Counted from the first letter of the stretch, positions 1-10,850 are shown. The stretch: DNA of 64,000 nt from Odontocerum albicorne (GCA_949825065.1 OX463846.1:13391753-13455752); one strand, 5' to 3'. The notes: generated by a model not told the origin, from the letters alone. Made by a program: numbers and translations.

Positions 1-545
1 TACCCAGGAGTTTTGGGTTTGATTCCAAATGAAACACAAAAAAGGGTCCAGTAACAATATTAGCACACGTACACAATAGAATTTCCAATATCTGCAATGA
101 CGAACAACGAATTTCGTGTATATCACATTGATCGCCAATAGGATTTTCGTAAAATGTCCAAAAAATGTGTGTACGTTTTTAGGTTTTTAATTTACTATAA
201 CCTACCTACCACATTCATGAGTATATCTTTTAGAACCCTGAAGATATCCCAAGGCCATATCGTAGTAAGATAGAAAAGGGCCAGGTCGGCCAAGTTTAAT
301 AGTAGTTTAATACAGAGCGCGTAGCCGACGGACAGAATGACACTCTGAAGTTAGGTATGCCGTGTCAGCCACCGGTGGCCGACACGGCCCAATTGGAATA
401 CCTCGGTGTCGGCCACCGGTGGCTGACACGGCGATCAACGTGATATTCAAGTAGTTCTGAAACCCGAAGGTTGAATAAATGGACCCGAATACAATGTTGT
501 TGCTCGGTCACACTCTTCAATCTGTATACATCAAATCAGATATGT
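1..545 (+). repeat. SINE-B copy, cut by window edge and split by a MITE
   Basis: The copy starts inside the tRNA-like head: a B-box-like 'gggtttgattccaa' is at 14-27. It runs through the body ('gacgaacaacgaatttcgtg', 100-119) and then resumes at about 446 with 'ctgaaacccgaaggttgaa' and 'ttgttgctcggtcacactcttca'. The same ordered blocks recur at 12915, 15388, 43360, 51010 and 55648, which is how the family was recognised. The missing middle is occupied by the MITE at 123-443, so the SINE is older than that insertion. Its 5' end lies outside the window. Confidence 0.7.
123..443. mobile_element. MITE with 14-bp inverted ends and TA duplication, inside a SINE
   Basis: The ends are inverted copies of each other with one mismatch: 'tcacattgatcgcc' (123-136) and 'ggcgatcaacgtga' (430-443). 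They are flanked by TA on both sides (121-122 and 444-445), as expected of Tc1/mariner-type cut-and-paste elements. It has no coding capacity. Removing it rejoins two parts of a SINE-B copy, which acts as an empty-site control. The right third holds two GC-rich near-palindromes (about 360-387 and 405-431) centred on 'ccaccggtgg'. The superfamily assignment is inferred only from the TA. Confidence 0.7.
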
Positions 546-1000
546 TGTCAGTACCATACAAATTAATTAATAAAAACAACTTAGAATATTTTACCAAATA
601 TTTGATGTAAGCTATGACAGACCAATGTGGAATTTATCATGTGGAAAGATGAAATTTGTGCGTGTACTACGAATTTCATAAACAACCATTTTAATAAAGC
701 TCAGTAAAATTATACTGGTTGAAAGATTCAAGTTCCACGAAACTCGGTTTATTCAATTTGCGAAAGCAACCTTTCTTTGAAAAGATTTTAAGAGGAGAAA
801 GTTTTGTAGCTGTATTAGAATATAATATATGTTATGTAACATTTAGGCAACAGAAGAAACCAATATTTTTTTAGTAGGAAAACAAAGAAAGTTTGGAACT
901 GAATCATCCAGGGATTAAACCTGGGACATTCGTTGGCTTGGCAAGAACGCTTATCATTCTTTACCAATCAAGTCATCGATTACCGTCTAGTGAAGTTTTT
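546..1000. other. AT-rich stretch, nothing recognised
   Basis: No repeat block, inverted ends or protein-like frame that I recognise. It ends at the target duplication of the hAT element that follows. Confidence 0.5.
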
Positions 1001-1008
1001 ATAAAAAC

Positions 1009-2064
1009 CAGGGCTGTGGAGTCGGAAGAAAAAAAACACGACTCCGACTCCGACTCCGATTCCTATATTTACCAACAACACGACTCCACAACTCCGACTC
1101 CACGACTCCGACTCCACAACTCCGACTCCACAACTCCGACTCAAAAAAGCTCAATTTTATCAGGTTGTTTCCTACCTTTGCACATAGCCATTTTTTTCAT
1201 GTTCTACGGATAAAAATAAAACAAGATCAAACTTTAATAATTATTTATAAGAATTTATTCTTAAAAACAACATTGCTTCTATTAAATCTGTATTCGTAGA
1301 GGCTCTCAAATCAGAATTGAGAATTTTAAGAGCGGAAAATAACCGCTCTACGGATACTTGGGTTGGCGGTAATGCTGTAACGATCAATGCTGAATCTTTT
1401 ACGATTTCTAGATACCGCTGTATTGCCATTTCAACATTTAACTTATAAGTTAGGTCAATTTTTTCCATTATTTTCAATGCATCATAAAATTCAATTTTAA
1501 ATTTTGAAATAGAGTCTCCTTCATCTATATTGGGACTGTGATTCAAACGAGGACGTTTTAGTTTATCTTGTTCATTGAGATATTTTTCTAAATCGTCTTC
1601 AGATTCAGCGGTGTCGGATGAAGATGATGATACTTGGTGTACGCTGCCTGCTGTCGTCTCTTTTTCTAGTCGAAGGCCTTTCATACGAACGGTTAATTCA
1701 AACAGAGCGTTTTTAGCTCTATTTATTTGTTCTTCCGTCAATATGGATCGAACTATGGGGTTAACATAGATCCCAGCCAACAGAATTTTCTTTCGACGTG
1801 AGAAAGAAGGAGACAAACACATTTTCGTAGACTTGATGCATTAAATGGATCTCGGTGATTCACCATATCGGCGCGACTTGCGCCTGCAAGTTTAATATTC
1901 GTGCACAATACACATTCATTATAATAATTTAAAAATTGTATTTTAAATTTTAACGAAAAAGTAGTCGGAGTCGCTCGTTTTTTACGACTCCTACTCCGAC
2001 TCCGGCACAAACACCGCGGCTCCGCGACTCCGACTCCAACTCCGACTCCGACTCCACAGCCCTG
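1009..2064 (-). mobile_element. hAT element, internally deleted, with perfect 8-bp target duplication
   Basis: The terminal inverted repeats are 'cagggctgtggagtcgg' (1009-1025) and its complement (2048-2064). The flanking 8-bp direct repeats 'ataaaaac' at 1001-1008 and 2065-2072 are identical, the signature of hAT transposition. Inside the ends lie arrays of the hexamer 'actccg'. The only coding part is the minus-strand 193-codon transposase remnant at 1241-1822, so the element cannot move itself. A second copy with the same structure in the opposite orientation is at 29563-30583; this copy is 35 bp longer, mostly from extra hexamers at 1085-1142. Confidence 0.95.
1241..1822 (-). pseudogene. 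hAT transposase, C-terminal part only (193 codons, uninterrupted)
   Basis: It matches the last third of hAT transposases. Residues about 10-50 (ILLAGIYVNPIVRSILTEEQ onward) correspond to the stretch that usually reads 'lLdPrf'. A serine/acidic linker follows (about 65-80). Residues about 140-190 form the dimerisation domain, with 'LPPTQVSVERLFSALKI' and 'EAMLFLRIN'. The N-terminal BED finger and most of the RNase H-like catalytic core are absent, and family members are usually 500-700 residues. The frame is intact but a functional transposase is impossible; it may survive only because deletion preceded amplification. The start codon at 1822 is the first in frame and is not necessarily used. 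Confidence 0.85.
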
Positions 2065-2072
2065 ATAAAAAC

Positions 2073-2760
2073 ACATATTGAAATGACAAATTTAAAATTA
2101 CATAATACAACATGAAACTTAGAACAATCTATAAAATGCGATTTATTAATTGCATATATTCGAAGATTTTGTTGGCTGTTCATTAGTTAAAAATATTTTC
2201 TCGGAGTTGTTACTATGTTTAGTTAACTCAAACGATGTCCGACGTTTCGAAGGTGTTACAGTTTTGATCTTCAGGGCGATATCAAATACATCAAATATCT
2301 TATTATATTCGGTAATAGTTTTAGACTTCGGCTTGGGGTAACGACTGCAACGCCTTCGTAATGTCGGCCATCATTGAAGCCAACTTAACTCTGCAATAAA
2401 TCCGAAAATATTACTAATCTAGTGGTCGATTAATGTCAGTAAATAAAATAATATTAACTATAGCTTATAGTGCTATGAAAACCTAAATCAAAATTTAAAA
2501 TAATTGTATTTTCTTGTTAATTAATTAAATTAGTATGACTAAAGTGAGGTCGAGTGTCAAGATAAGAAAAGAAATCTCAACTATCTGGCAATACTTTTTT
2601 TTTCAATCATTATATTTTATGGCAATATTTTTCAAAACTTATTTAACATTTTTTTGTTTTGTTTCTTGTCTAGCAGTATTTGAAAGGTTAAAGAATCTCT
2701 TTGGACTCGCTGGTGCGCAAGAACCAAGAACCAAAAACCTATAAAGTATCCAAGCGGCCG
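2073..2760. other. AT-rich stretch with a hammerhead-like motif (minus strand, 2245-2274)
   Basis: On the minus strand 'ctgaaga' (2268-2274) is followed 19 bases later by 'gaaacgtcgg' (GAAA at 2245-2248). The same arrangement and spacing occurs at 59986-60015. The remainder is AT-rich and matches nothing I recognise. Confidence 0.3.
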
Positions 2761-2766
2761 CAATAG

Positions 2767-2961
2767 GAAGTAAAATGTTATTTATGCCACGTAGAAAGTA
2801 AACGGCAACTTGCAAAAAGGCACATAAAAGTATTACCGCAATATGACAGAGATCGTATATTATTTTTATGAGTTAGCAACACCGAAGAAGAAGTTGCTAA
2901 AATGGCCGAAAGCCGGGTAAAGAATGGAGTAATAGCCAGCAAATTTAGTTCACAGGCAATA
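2767..2961 (+). pseudogene. Protein-like fragment with Cys/His and basic residues, unknown family
   Basis: In one frame this reads 65 codons beginning EVKCYLCHVESKRQLAKRHI and ending SKFSSQAI before TAA, with one in-frame TGA at 2869-2871. The C-x2-C-H spacing and the charged composition look like coding sequence, more so than the flanks, but no family is recognised. It could be a relic of an old transposase or gag-like protein, or chance. Confidence 0.25.
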
Positions 2962-3449
2962 TAAACCAGCGTGAAATGTTATTTATTACATCTTGTAACT
3001 TTATGGCTGTGTTTCGTCAGGTTTAATTCAACGTTTTCATTAAACCAAAGTGATGTGATTAATTATTATGAGGTTCCAAGAATGCTCTGAACATCAAGAT
3101 GGAGATTTTATACGGCGATAGGAGCTCATTTGGGAATAATAAAAATCTCGTTACGTTTCTTGTTATTGATAAAAAACGTTCGCGTGATATTTATTAGAAT
3201 AACGGCTGATTTTTATATTTTTTCCCGTACAGATTAATTGGATCGAAACATATATGTTTTAACTGAATTGTTAATTTTTTAAAACATTTCATTTTGTGTT
3301 TATGCTGTCTAACTATGGATTTTTTTTGGTTTGGAAATTACGGTTCTGAGGAATCAGCATAAAAGGAAACTTTCTGTTGGTAATAGATCGCCACGATTAC
3401 CAAAACAGCCCTTGAAGGATCTTTTCCATCGATTTCTCCGCAATTTAGA

Positions 3450-4069
3450 GAGCAGAATTTGAAACTAGTCCTTTACTTGGTTGGTTTCATCTCTTATAAG
3501 AAAACGTTATTGATTGCCTTCTTCCATTTTTAATTTCTTCTTCTTTTTGGCGGCTGGCGATCATCATAGTAATCTTGAAAACAGCTTCAAACAAAGATAT
3601 GGTACCATAGCAAAAACTTTCCCATAAGTTCATCGACCAAGAGATGCGTCTTCTTCCCGCACTTTTGCCCTGGAGTATAGGTTGTAGGATCTCATATTTT
3701 CATCTTCACATATATCCAAAGGCCTCTAACTTTTTTTGTTTTTATAGTGGATAATACTTCTCTATCTTTATTTATCCGTTTTAAGATATAATCTTTACGG
3801 ATATTGTCAACCTATGAAACATTCAGCATCCTTCGATATCACCTCATTTCAAAAGCTTAATTTTTTTGGTGGCTGAGTAAGTGCTCATGTTTCAACAGCA
3901 TAGTGAAATATAGAGAATTTGTAGCAACAAAAAATTCATATATGTAAGTCGAGATTGAAATCTTTGCTGTACAGAAGATTCGACATTTTTGAAGAAGCAG
4001 CTTCGTATCACCTCCATTCAAACTTTTTTGATCTCTGAAGACTGGTCTCATTGATAATTCAGCCAGCAT
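3450..4069 (-). mobile_element. LINE reverse-transcriptase 3' remnant (group 2)
   Basis: On the minus strand, across several frames, the C-terminal end of a non-LTR reverse-transcriptase protein is readable. A piece that corresponds to 'ARASFxKM..CS.DL' is followed by 'AFEMR.YRRMLNVS' and 'VDNIRKDYILKRINKDREVL'. A tail ending KKKKK lies near 3530-3545. The usual family wording is 'AFEMWxYRRMLxIxWxDxIxNxxVL'. Frameshifts and stops are frequent, so it is dead. Another copy of the same group is at 51590-52247. Confidence 0.7.
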
Positions 4070-4774
4070 TCAAGATATTTATATTGCTGTTTTGACCACT
4101 TGAAAGAATTTAAAAAAGATAAAATAACAAAGATAGTTATATATCAGATTTTTATCGGAAGATGCTTTTATAAGAATCGTCATCTACGAGTATTTTAATT
4201 TTAGTGACTGGAGTGTAGATCTTATTTTAGTGACTCTGGAGTGTACATAAAGATCTTATTTTTTACAAAAATATTAATTGATTTCATAGGTTTGTATTTA
4301 GCTTTTTACGTGTTCTTCAAAGTCACGAGAATATGTTAGGAAAATAATTAAAGGAAGTTGTATATAAACAACTATTACTTATAGTAAATTTGTGAAATAT
4401 GAATAAATCCTATGTCAATCACATAGCTTTTTCTAGTAAAAAATACTACGATAATAATATAGTAAAATAAAATTCCTTTCAATTTTTGTTAACCTAGTTT
4501 GGAAGATACACTTCCCCTTATCAAGACAATTTATGTACTTTAATTCAAGTTTGCAATGCCATTGATCATGTGTTTCTTTTAACAAGATTCGGCTAATGTA
4601 TCTGATTTATTGTAAGTGATCTACGCCAATTTAAAATACTTTTAAGTTATATTTGATCATAAAAAAGGTTACCACTTACATAATAATGCTTTATTCTAAA
4701 AATTTGTTGTTGGTGTGGGGTATTTTTAGTTTAGACAATGAAAGGAGTTCATTCATTTCTGGCCGGAAAATAAG
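4070..4774. other. AT-rich stretch with a small duplication
   Basis: An imperfect direct repeat of 'ttttagtgactggagtgta...gatcttatttt' lies at 4196-4262 (two units). Otherwise no recognised feature. Confidence 0.5.
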
Positions 4775-5035
4775 CATTGTTTTCGACTCCAAGAATGATT
4801 AGAAAAGTCATAAAACTATCGGTTCGTTATCGCACGTGTTGCCAATACTACCTCGTACGTGAAAAGGCAACAACACTCGCACATGTACATGGCGAGTATT
4901 GTTACCAGACGAACTCGTTTATCAAACTGGGACCCTTTTTTTTATTTATCTTTGTTGGGCTTCAACGGGAATTGAATCTGAAACCCCCGGGTCGAAGTCA
5001 AGCTTCTTAACAGCTAGATCATCTGTGGCCTAGTT
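4775..5035 (-). repeat. SINE-B copy
   Basis: Reading the minus strand gives the tRNA-like head first (complement of 'ggcctagtt' near 5027, B box near 4970-4985). After it come the 'gtaacaatactcgcc' block (near 4900) and the paired 'gcgagtgttgttgcc' block (near 4870). Order and spacing agree with the other SINE-B copies. The 3' half (the 'gttcgatcaatggac' block) is missing. Confidence 0.6.
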
Positions 5036-5318
5036 AAATATAATATTGGTCAAAAGTTCATCAGACTCTTAAGTTGTTGACTCTAAGAACAAAGTAAATA
5101 TTTTTACATGAAACTGGTTCGTAAACTTAAAAGTTATGATGTAGTTTCTAAGGAGGCAACATTATGTGAATAGTTCTATTATTTCAAATCAATTCTACTC
5201 TTCGAAAAAAAGAGAAGAATAATACAGATTTATGAGCTATTCATTTATATGCAATGTATTTTTATTAGATAATGTAAGCTCAAAATCAATGAGAAGTGTT
5301 TCGTCTTCAGCCTGTGAT

Positions 5319-5418
5319 ATTTTTAGTGAGTTTAAAATCCAATTTTTAGTGAGTTTAAATTTTTAGTGAGTTTAAAATCCATTATACTAACGAAATTTAA
5401 AATAAAATATACTAACGA
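5319..5418. repeat. Short tandem repeats
   Basis: Three imperfect units of 'tttttagtgagtttaaaat' are followed by two units of 'atatactaacgaaa'. Both are AT-rich local duplications with no coding meaning. Confidence 0.7.
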
Positions 5419-5456
5419 AAAATTTATGTTATAAGCAGAAGACAAAACCCCTTTTA

Positions 5457-5690
5457 GGTAGTTTAGGCATGTAGAAAAAATAATTATTAAAGATTAACAA
5501 AATTAATTTACAGCGCCAACGTGAGTAGGAGTCAGACAGAGGAAGGTCAAAGAAAATATCGTCAAATTAAGCGAATGAGATATTCAAAGAATAGAAGATT
5601 AAGAATTAAATTTTTTTAGGTGTTGTATGATAAGGAATATGGATGTTGAAGAAGGAAAATATGCAAGTCGTTAGATAAACCTGGCAATTT
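5457..5690 (+). mobile_element. LINE-1grp 3' remnant, strongly diverged
   Basis: The nucleotide blocks 'ggcatgtagaa', 'cgtgagtaggagtc...aggtcaaagaaaatatcg', 'aagaatagaag' and 'gtatgataaggaatatggatgttgaag' occur in the same order as in the better copies at 8100, 44470 and 57545. In those copies they encode the C-terminal tail of a non-LTR reverse transcriptase. No frame is open. Confidence 0.45.
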
Positions 5691-5734
5691 GTTTTTTTGC
5701 CTGCTCTGATAGAGAAAATAATGGTGTGCTGTTT

Positions 5735-5825
5735 ATACGTTTATATCCACTTACGTTTATATGCTCCTGTGTAATATACTTACGTTTATATGCACCTGTG
5801 TAATAAACGTTTATATGCACTTCAG
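5735..5825. repeat. About 30-bp tandem repeat, three units
   Basis: Units share 'cgtttatatgcacctgtgtaat' with small changes ('cgtttatatcc', 'cgtttatatgctcctg'). Confidence 0.75.
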
Positions 5826-8099
5826 GGAATCCATCTCAAAGCCCGTGTGTGAAAGACAAACATTTCACTACCTTTGTTGTCCAAATATATTTTTAAGGTA
5901 ACATATTTGTAAATATTTTAATTCCAATGCATTGAAAATAATTGGTCATCAAAGTGATGGTCCTTCATCTTAGAATATTATCAAAACAACTTATACATAA
6001 TTATATTACTAAACCAAACATGAAAGAGACTAAAAAGGTTTCCTGCCCCTCCTAAGCACTTAGATATCAGAGAGATAGTGGGGAACCCCTGGCTCGGTAT
6101 GGTAACAAGATTGGGTATTTTTTGCCCGTAGCCAGCACTCGCGGAGGCGACGAGTGGTGGCGCGGCAGTAAACTAAATGGAATAATTAACATCAAAGTTC
6201 ACCCTGCCGGATATATTTCACCCCTGCGGAGTACTTTTCACCCTCCTGACGTGGTCAATACACGAGCGGTTTTCGTTGCAAAGAATTTTTATTTTTTAAT
6301 TCAATATTATTTGTGTAGAGGTGGAATTTCGTGCCCTAGGAATGAAGAGCTCGATAAGAGATGCGGCAACAAAAATAAGTGGTGATAGATACTGAAGGTA
6401 ACCAAGGTCCATGTTACATTGTAGTGCTGGTAATGACGACGATGACAGTCTAATATCATTGGCGAATTCCATGGTCTATTGAGAGAGCAGTTACCTTCCA
6501 GCCTGTGATTATGGAATCGATAGTAAATTTGCACACGATTTCACGAGTGATTTTAGTATATTTTAGGTTCATTGAAAGAAATTTCGATATGGCATTAGCA
6601 CTTAAACCTACCAAGTTGTATTGAATTCAAAATAAGTGTCAACAATTCAACAATTTTTGTAAGCACAATAAAACATTCACATCTTTTTAATAAAAAAGCG
6701 AGCTGCATTATATATAGAAATGCAAGAACCCTTAATTTTGTGGATGTAAAGAAATATTTCACTAAGCAATGCCTGCGACAAAGTAATATCATTCCTTAAT
6801 CACAAATTAAATATATTTACTCTTGACTTTGGATATCAATTGACTGGAGATGCCATTCAATATGGTGAGAGCACCCGCAGAACAGGAACAGTAAGTATCG
6901 TCTTAAGAGCCTTGTGTATCTTAATGTCGTTCAATCCTGAGTATTTATATAAAAAAATGGTTTCAATACTAACCCTGACACATAACATATGTTAGTACAT
7001 TGTCATAGTGATGAATAACTTTTTCGGAGTCTCGGTCCAATGGTAGGACGCCTTACTCCTTCATCGGATAAGGTCTGACTGTATACGCCGGATGTACACA
7101 GGCGAGGCTTTAAAGCAATTAAAATCAGATTCTACGTTTTAGGGGATATGTTAGGACATATTATATGCCAAATCTTTGAAAGTCGCATTAAAGATAGTGT
7201 CGAACCTTTTAATTGATTCCTCAATGTTACTTTAATAATGTTTTGATTAACGTGACCAAAACTGTACGATGACCGTATCTCAAAAATAATGTTCAGGATA
7301 CACCCAAAAGAACACGTCCATAAAAAAACGGCGGGATAATCTACCAGGATAAATAATTGTCAGATACAAGAATTGTGTAAAGGCAGACTTCAAATGGGTT
7401 GTAAAACCGCTAAAGATGAAGCTTACAACATATTTGCCTGAAAAGTACCACCACCAAGCCAAACCTTAACACTACAATGGAGTGAAGATGAGAATCATAA
7501 AATAAATACAGAACTCAAGATAATTGTTGTCAATATAGAAAATAATGATCTTTAATCATGATTCGTAGTTCTTGGCAAAGCTATAGAGAAGAAACGAAAA
7601 TCTAACATATAATGCAAGCAATGAAGGGATTAAGAATGAATGTTTAGCGGAATGCTTCTTGTTTGAAGAGATGATGATAGTAGTTGTTGGTTAATAAATA
7701 AAATACGTTAAATCGCAATGCGGAAGGAGAGAGTGAATGAATGTTTTATCTATCAGTATGTGGGTATTTATAACATTTCAGAATGGGCGCGGGAGTGCGC
7801 CCGCGATATATTTTTATCTCGCTTCTGTGCGTGCAGAAATGGTCAATTGAAGTATTGTAGATATCGTAAATAGTATTGTAGGTAAACAATTTGTTTACGG
7901 AACCGGTGAAACAGCGTGATGCGTTCTCTTTCTTCTATGGAATGCGGCGCGATGTCCGACCGCGTCAATGTTTTGGTATGTGACCTTCAGACTGTAAAAT
8001 ATAATTCATCGAGGTATCCAAAAGTCATTTCGTCGGTCGTTGACCGTATGTGTTGACTATATTTACCGACGACCGTGGTTCCCACAAATGTGAACTTTA
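5826..8099. other. No gene recognised; mixed AT-rich DNA with G+C-richer islands
   Basis: The islands at about 6040-6290 and 7780-8080 are richer in G+C than their surroundings and do not resemble other parts of the window. At 7784-7808 'gggcgcgggagtgcgcccgcg' folds back on itself. Several short open frames (for example minus 7280-7462) have no recognisable motif and are not reported as genes. Confidence 0.5.
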
Positions 8100-8395
8100 G
8101 GTTGATATGTTGGGTAAGATGAAGAAGAATACTTTAACATGGTTCGGGCATGTAGAACGAATAAATTAAGAAAGGCTGACTTAGCCAATTTGTCGCGCAT
8201 ATGTGAGTAGAAGGCGTGGTAGAAGAATACCACGGAAAGTGTGGTTGGATTGAGTGAATGACATTTTGAAAGAAGGAAACTTAGAAATTCAGAGAATGCG
8301 TAGGAACTATAAAGAGGTGTGTCGAGATAGGAATGTCTGGCGCTCTGTCCTCTCTGCCAACCCCGACAGAGAAATAGCGTGATTGTATGTATGTA
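8100..8395 (+). mobile_element. LINE-1grp 3' end, good copy
   Basis: Translation across two or three frames gives LSKMKKNTLTWFGHVERIN, then RGRRIPRKVWLDxVNDILK, EGNLEIQRMRRNYKEVCRDR and NVWRSVLSANPDREIA followed by a stop at about 8382. This is the C-terminus of a non-LTR reverse transcriptase ('LRWFGHVERM ... RGRPRK.WLD'). After the stop comes 'tgtatgtatgta', the short-repeat tail usual at the 3' end of RTE-like LINEs. It is 5'-truncated. It is the best reference in this window for the other LINE-1grp pieces. Confidence 0.75.
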
Positions 8396-9606
8396 CTAGT
8401 ATGTTAGAAGGATTTAATTTTTAATGCTTTACTTGATGTAACATTTTCTTAATTATTTAAGTTACGTTAAATATGTTTTTTTAGCTAAAGTTCTGCAGAA
8501 TAGGCAGCTATCATCTGTGGTTCATCCCGCAAATAAGGGAGGCTGGGTACGAACGGATCACCTCTCGCTCTCGTTCTAGTTATTTATCGTAACCGTATGC
8601 AAAAGCGCGGTTTGAAAAATGTTAAGTCGTAAAAGACTCATCTGCGTTGATATTAGGCGATTTCTCATTGTCTCGGGGCGGGGGCGTTATTAAAGGGGAA
8701 TATTAATGGAGGAGGTGGGGGCGAACGTTCATAAAGAAAACAGGGATATTGTTGTTTATTGATAAATTATGCTGTGTCTATAGGCCAATTTTGACGTGTC
8801 TATCGAATAATGAATAATTTCTCATTTATCCTTGGCAGGGAGAAATACAAATTTTAAATTCAAGATGTATACTTTGATGTTATAATTTTATTATACTTTG
8901 TGTTTTTATCGCGACTTCGGACTGGAAAATTGAAATAGACATTTGATTTTTAAACTAAAACCGTGCATCTTTTAGTTTGAATGACAGTGAAAAACTTTCT
9001 ATTAAAAAATGACTATTTTTACCTTTATATTAAACAAATAAAACAATTTAAGTATTCGTAAGCAGTGGTGTTACCATTCTAAGAAACTTAATCAAATAAA
9101 AAATACCGAATTGACTGGTTGAACATATTGCACAAATTAAAACAAATTAAAAATTATTGAATAAGCAATTCTCAACGAGGCGAAGAAAATGAGATTTAAA
9201 CCAATTAATTTTATTAGTGAGAGGGTTATTAATTTTATTAGTAATTTTATTAGTGAGAGAGTTTCCAGGCGTTCGTGCTGGTAAATAGTTCATTGTGTGC
9301 AAGCTGTTGCACTTCAGTAGACACCAATTTTATATAGATCAATCACGTACTTTCGATGATAAGGAGATTGAATTTCAAAGAACGATAGGCAAGTATCTTA
9401 GATTTACGTTACGTTTTTTAGTGGTTAAATAAATGGCTCTCAAAAAAAAAATATTGTTATTAAGCTATAGAAAAACAAACAAAATTTTGATGAAATGCGT
9501 TCTTAGAGTATAAATAATTCAATAGTAAACTCGCTTGATTGAAATGATGCTTACTGTTATTACTATTTAGCTGAAAGTATTACTACCACATCTTCTTCTT
9601 CAGTTT
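8396..9606. other. No gene recognised; AT-rich with one G-rich patch
   Basis: About 8670-8740 is G-rich ('gtctcggggcgggggcg', 'ggaggaggtggggg'). At 9208-9262 'ttttattagtgagag' is partly duplicated. Nothing protein-like. Confidence 0.5.
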
Positions 9607-9850
9607 CAATCCTGGGGATTGGTTAGCAGCAAAGCCCTGCATCTCCTCCTCCACTCCGCTCGTTCTTCAGCGATCCTCTTGAACTCTGTATAGGAGGTGC
9701 AGTCCATATCGTGGCATATTTGCTCCAGATACTCTCGGCGAGGACGTCGTCTGCCAATCGATCCTCAATCATTCCCTCTAGTGTATTGTGCAGGAGATTT
9801 TCATTTCGCAGCATATAATTAATCCATTTTGCACGCCTTTCCGATAAGGT
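9607..9850 (-). mobile_element. LINE reverse-transcriptase C-terminal remnant (group 3)
   Basis: The minus strand reads AKWINYMLRNENLLHNTLEG. After a one-base shift near 9740 it continues GRRRPRREYLEQICHDMDC, EFKRIAEERAEWRRRCRALL and LTNPQD before a stop near 9609. The 'GRRRPRR.YL.Q' and 'RRRCRALLLTNPQD*' strings are characteristic of the end of one insect non-LTR retrotransposon group. A single frameshift separates the parts, so this copy is relatively young but 5'-truncated. Confidence 0.8.
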
Positions 9851-10740
9851 GTTTGACAGGTGCCTGCTGTCTTCGATTTTGAATAAAAAAAACTGTCACA
9901 TATCGGTTTCTTAATAGATCGCTTTCCTTTGTTCAGGTTTCTGCGGTTTTCTCACCAAATACTTTTTTCTAGACATATATACCATAAATGTACCTGATCT
10001 TATAGCTGCAGCTACAACCTTCCTATACTTACACTATCGATCCCAAGTTAGACCACCCTTGAAGATGGTTTACTCTCTAAAGGGTGCTTCAAAAATTATC
10101 ATTTTATTCTTATTATTACTGCTAGGCTACAGCACCGAGATTCATTTTGTTAAGGTGATAAGTGATTTCCCTATTGTAATCGCAAATTTCTAAAGTCATT
10201 CAGAACAGTCAGGAGAGCAACATATTTCATGATTAAATTCGCTCTTGTCAAAGTAAGAAAGAATTTTAAAACGCTAGAGAAAACTTGATATTGTGAAGTA
10301 AACTCATATATCATGTGGCAACAGTAAAAAGCCAGAGTGCACAAGGGGGCTCATTTTTTATATCCATTTATCCAGCATCTTGTTTTCTCAAGGGATCACC
10401 TGCAAAAGCGTTTGAAAGACGACCACATTGTCCGTAATGTGCCCGTCTCCCTTTTTTCGAAACAAAAGCGTAATTCCCAAAGAGGGATGGAAATATTTCT
10501 GGAAGTTCTGGCTGAGCGCAGAATCCATGGGGTGGAACGTAAACCCTCTGTGAAGCGTCTTATCACTTCACTTTGGTTTGAATTTCATTTTATTCCCGAG
10601 CTGTGTTTTTCTTTATTCGTCACCACTTTAAAATTTTCATTTGGACGGGGTCATGAGGGTGAGGAGGGGAGTGTATTTGTAATGCATTTTATTTAGTTGC
10701 ATACAAACTAAGGTAAGAGAGAAAAAGTACTCTTGAGGTA
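9851..10740. other. No gene recognised
   Basis: A 119-codon plus-strand frame (10337-10696, GTG start) covers a G+C-richer patch at about 10410-10590. It shows no domain, and its composition does not clearly change at its edges, so it is not called a gene. No repeats identified. Confidence 0.45.
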
Positions 10741-10744
10741 TAAT

Positions 10745-10850
10745 TTATTGTATTTTATTACACTTTCGTTGTATACAGTATAATCTGGACGGTTTATTGC
10801 CATGTGGCAATCTCTTCCAGCCAACCAGATGTTAGAGAAGCTTTTTAAGT
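10745..10850 (-). repeat. SINE-A 3' half
   Basis: 'ttattgccatgtggcaatctcttccagccaaccag' is the complement of the SINE-A tail. It is followed by the complement of its 'ttcacttaa' block. It lies back to back with a plus-strand SINE-A 52 bp further on, making an inverted pair. The head is missing. Confidence 0.75.

Noticed and set aside
7024..7110. Another SINE head ('ggtccaatggtaggacgcc')
   Set aside because: Only a short resemblance to a tRNA A box; no B box or body follows.
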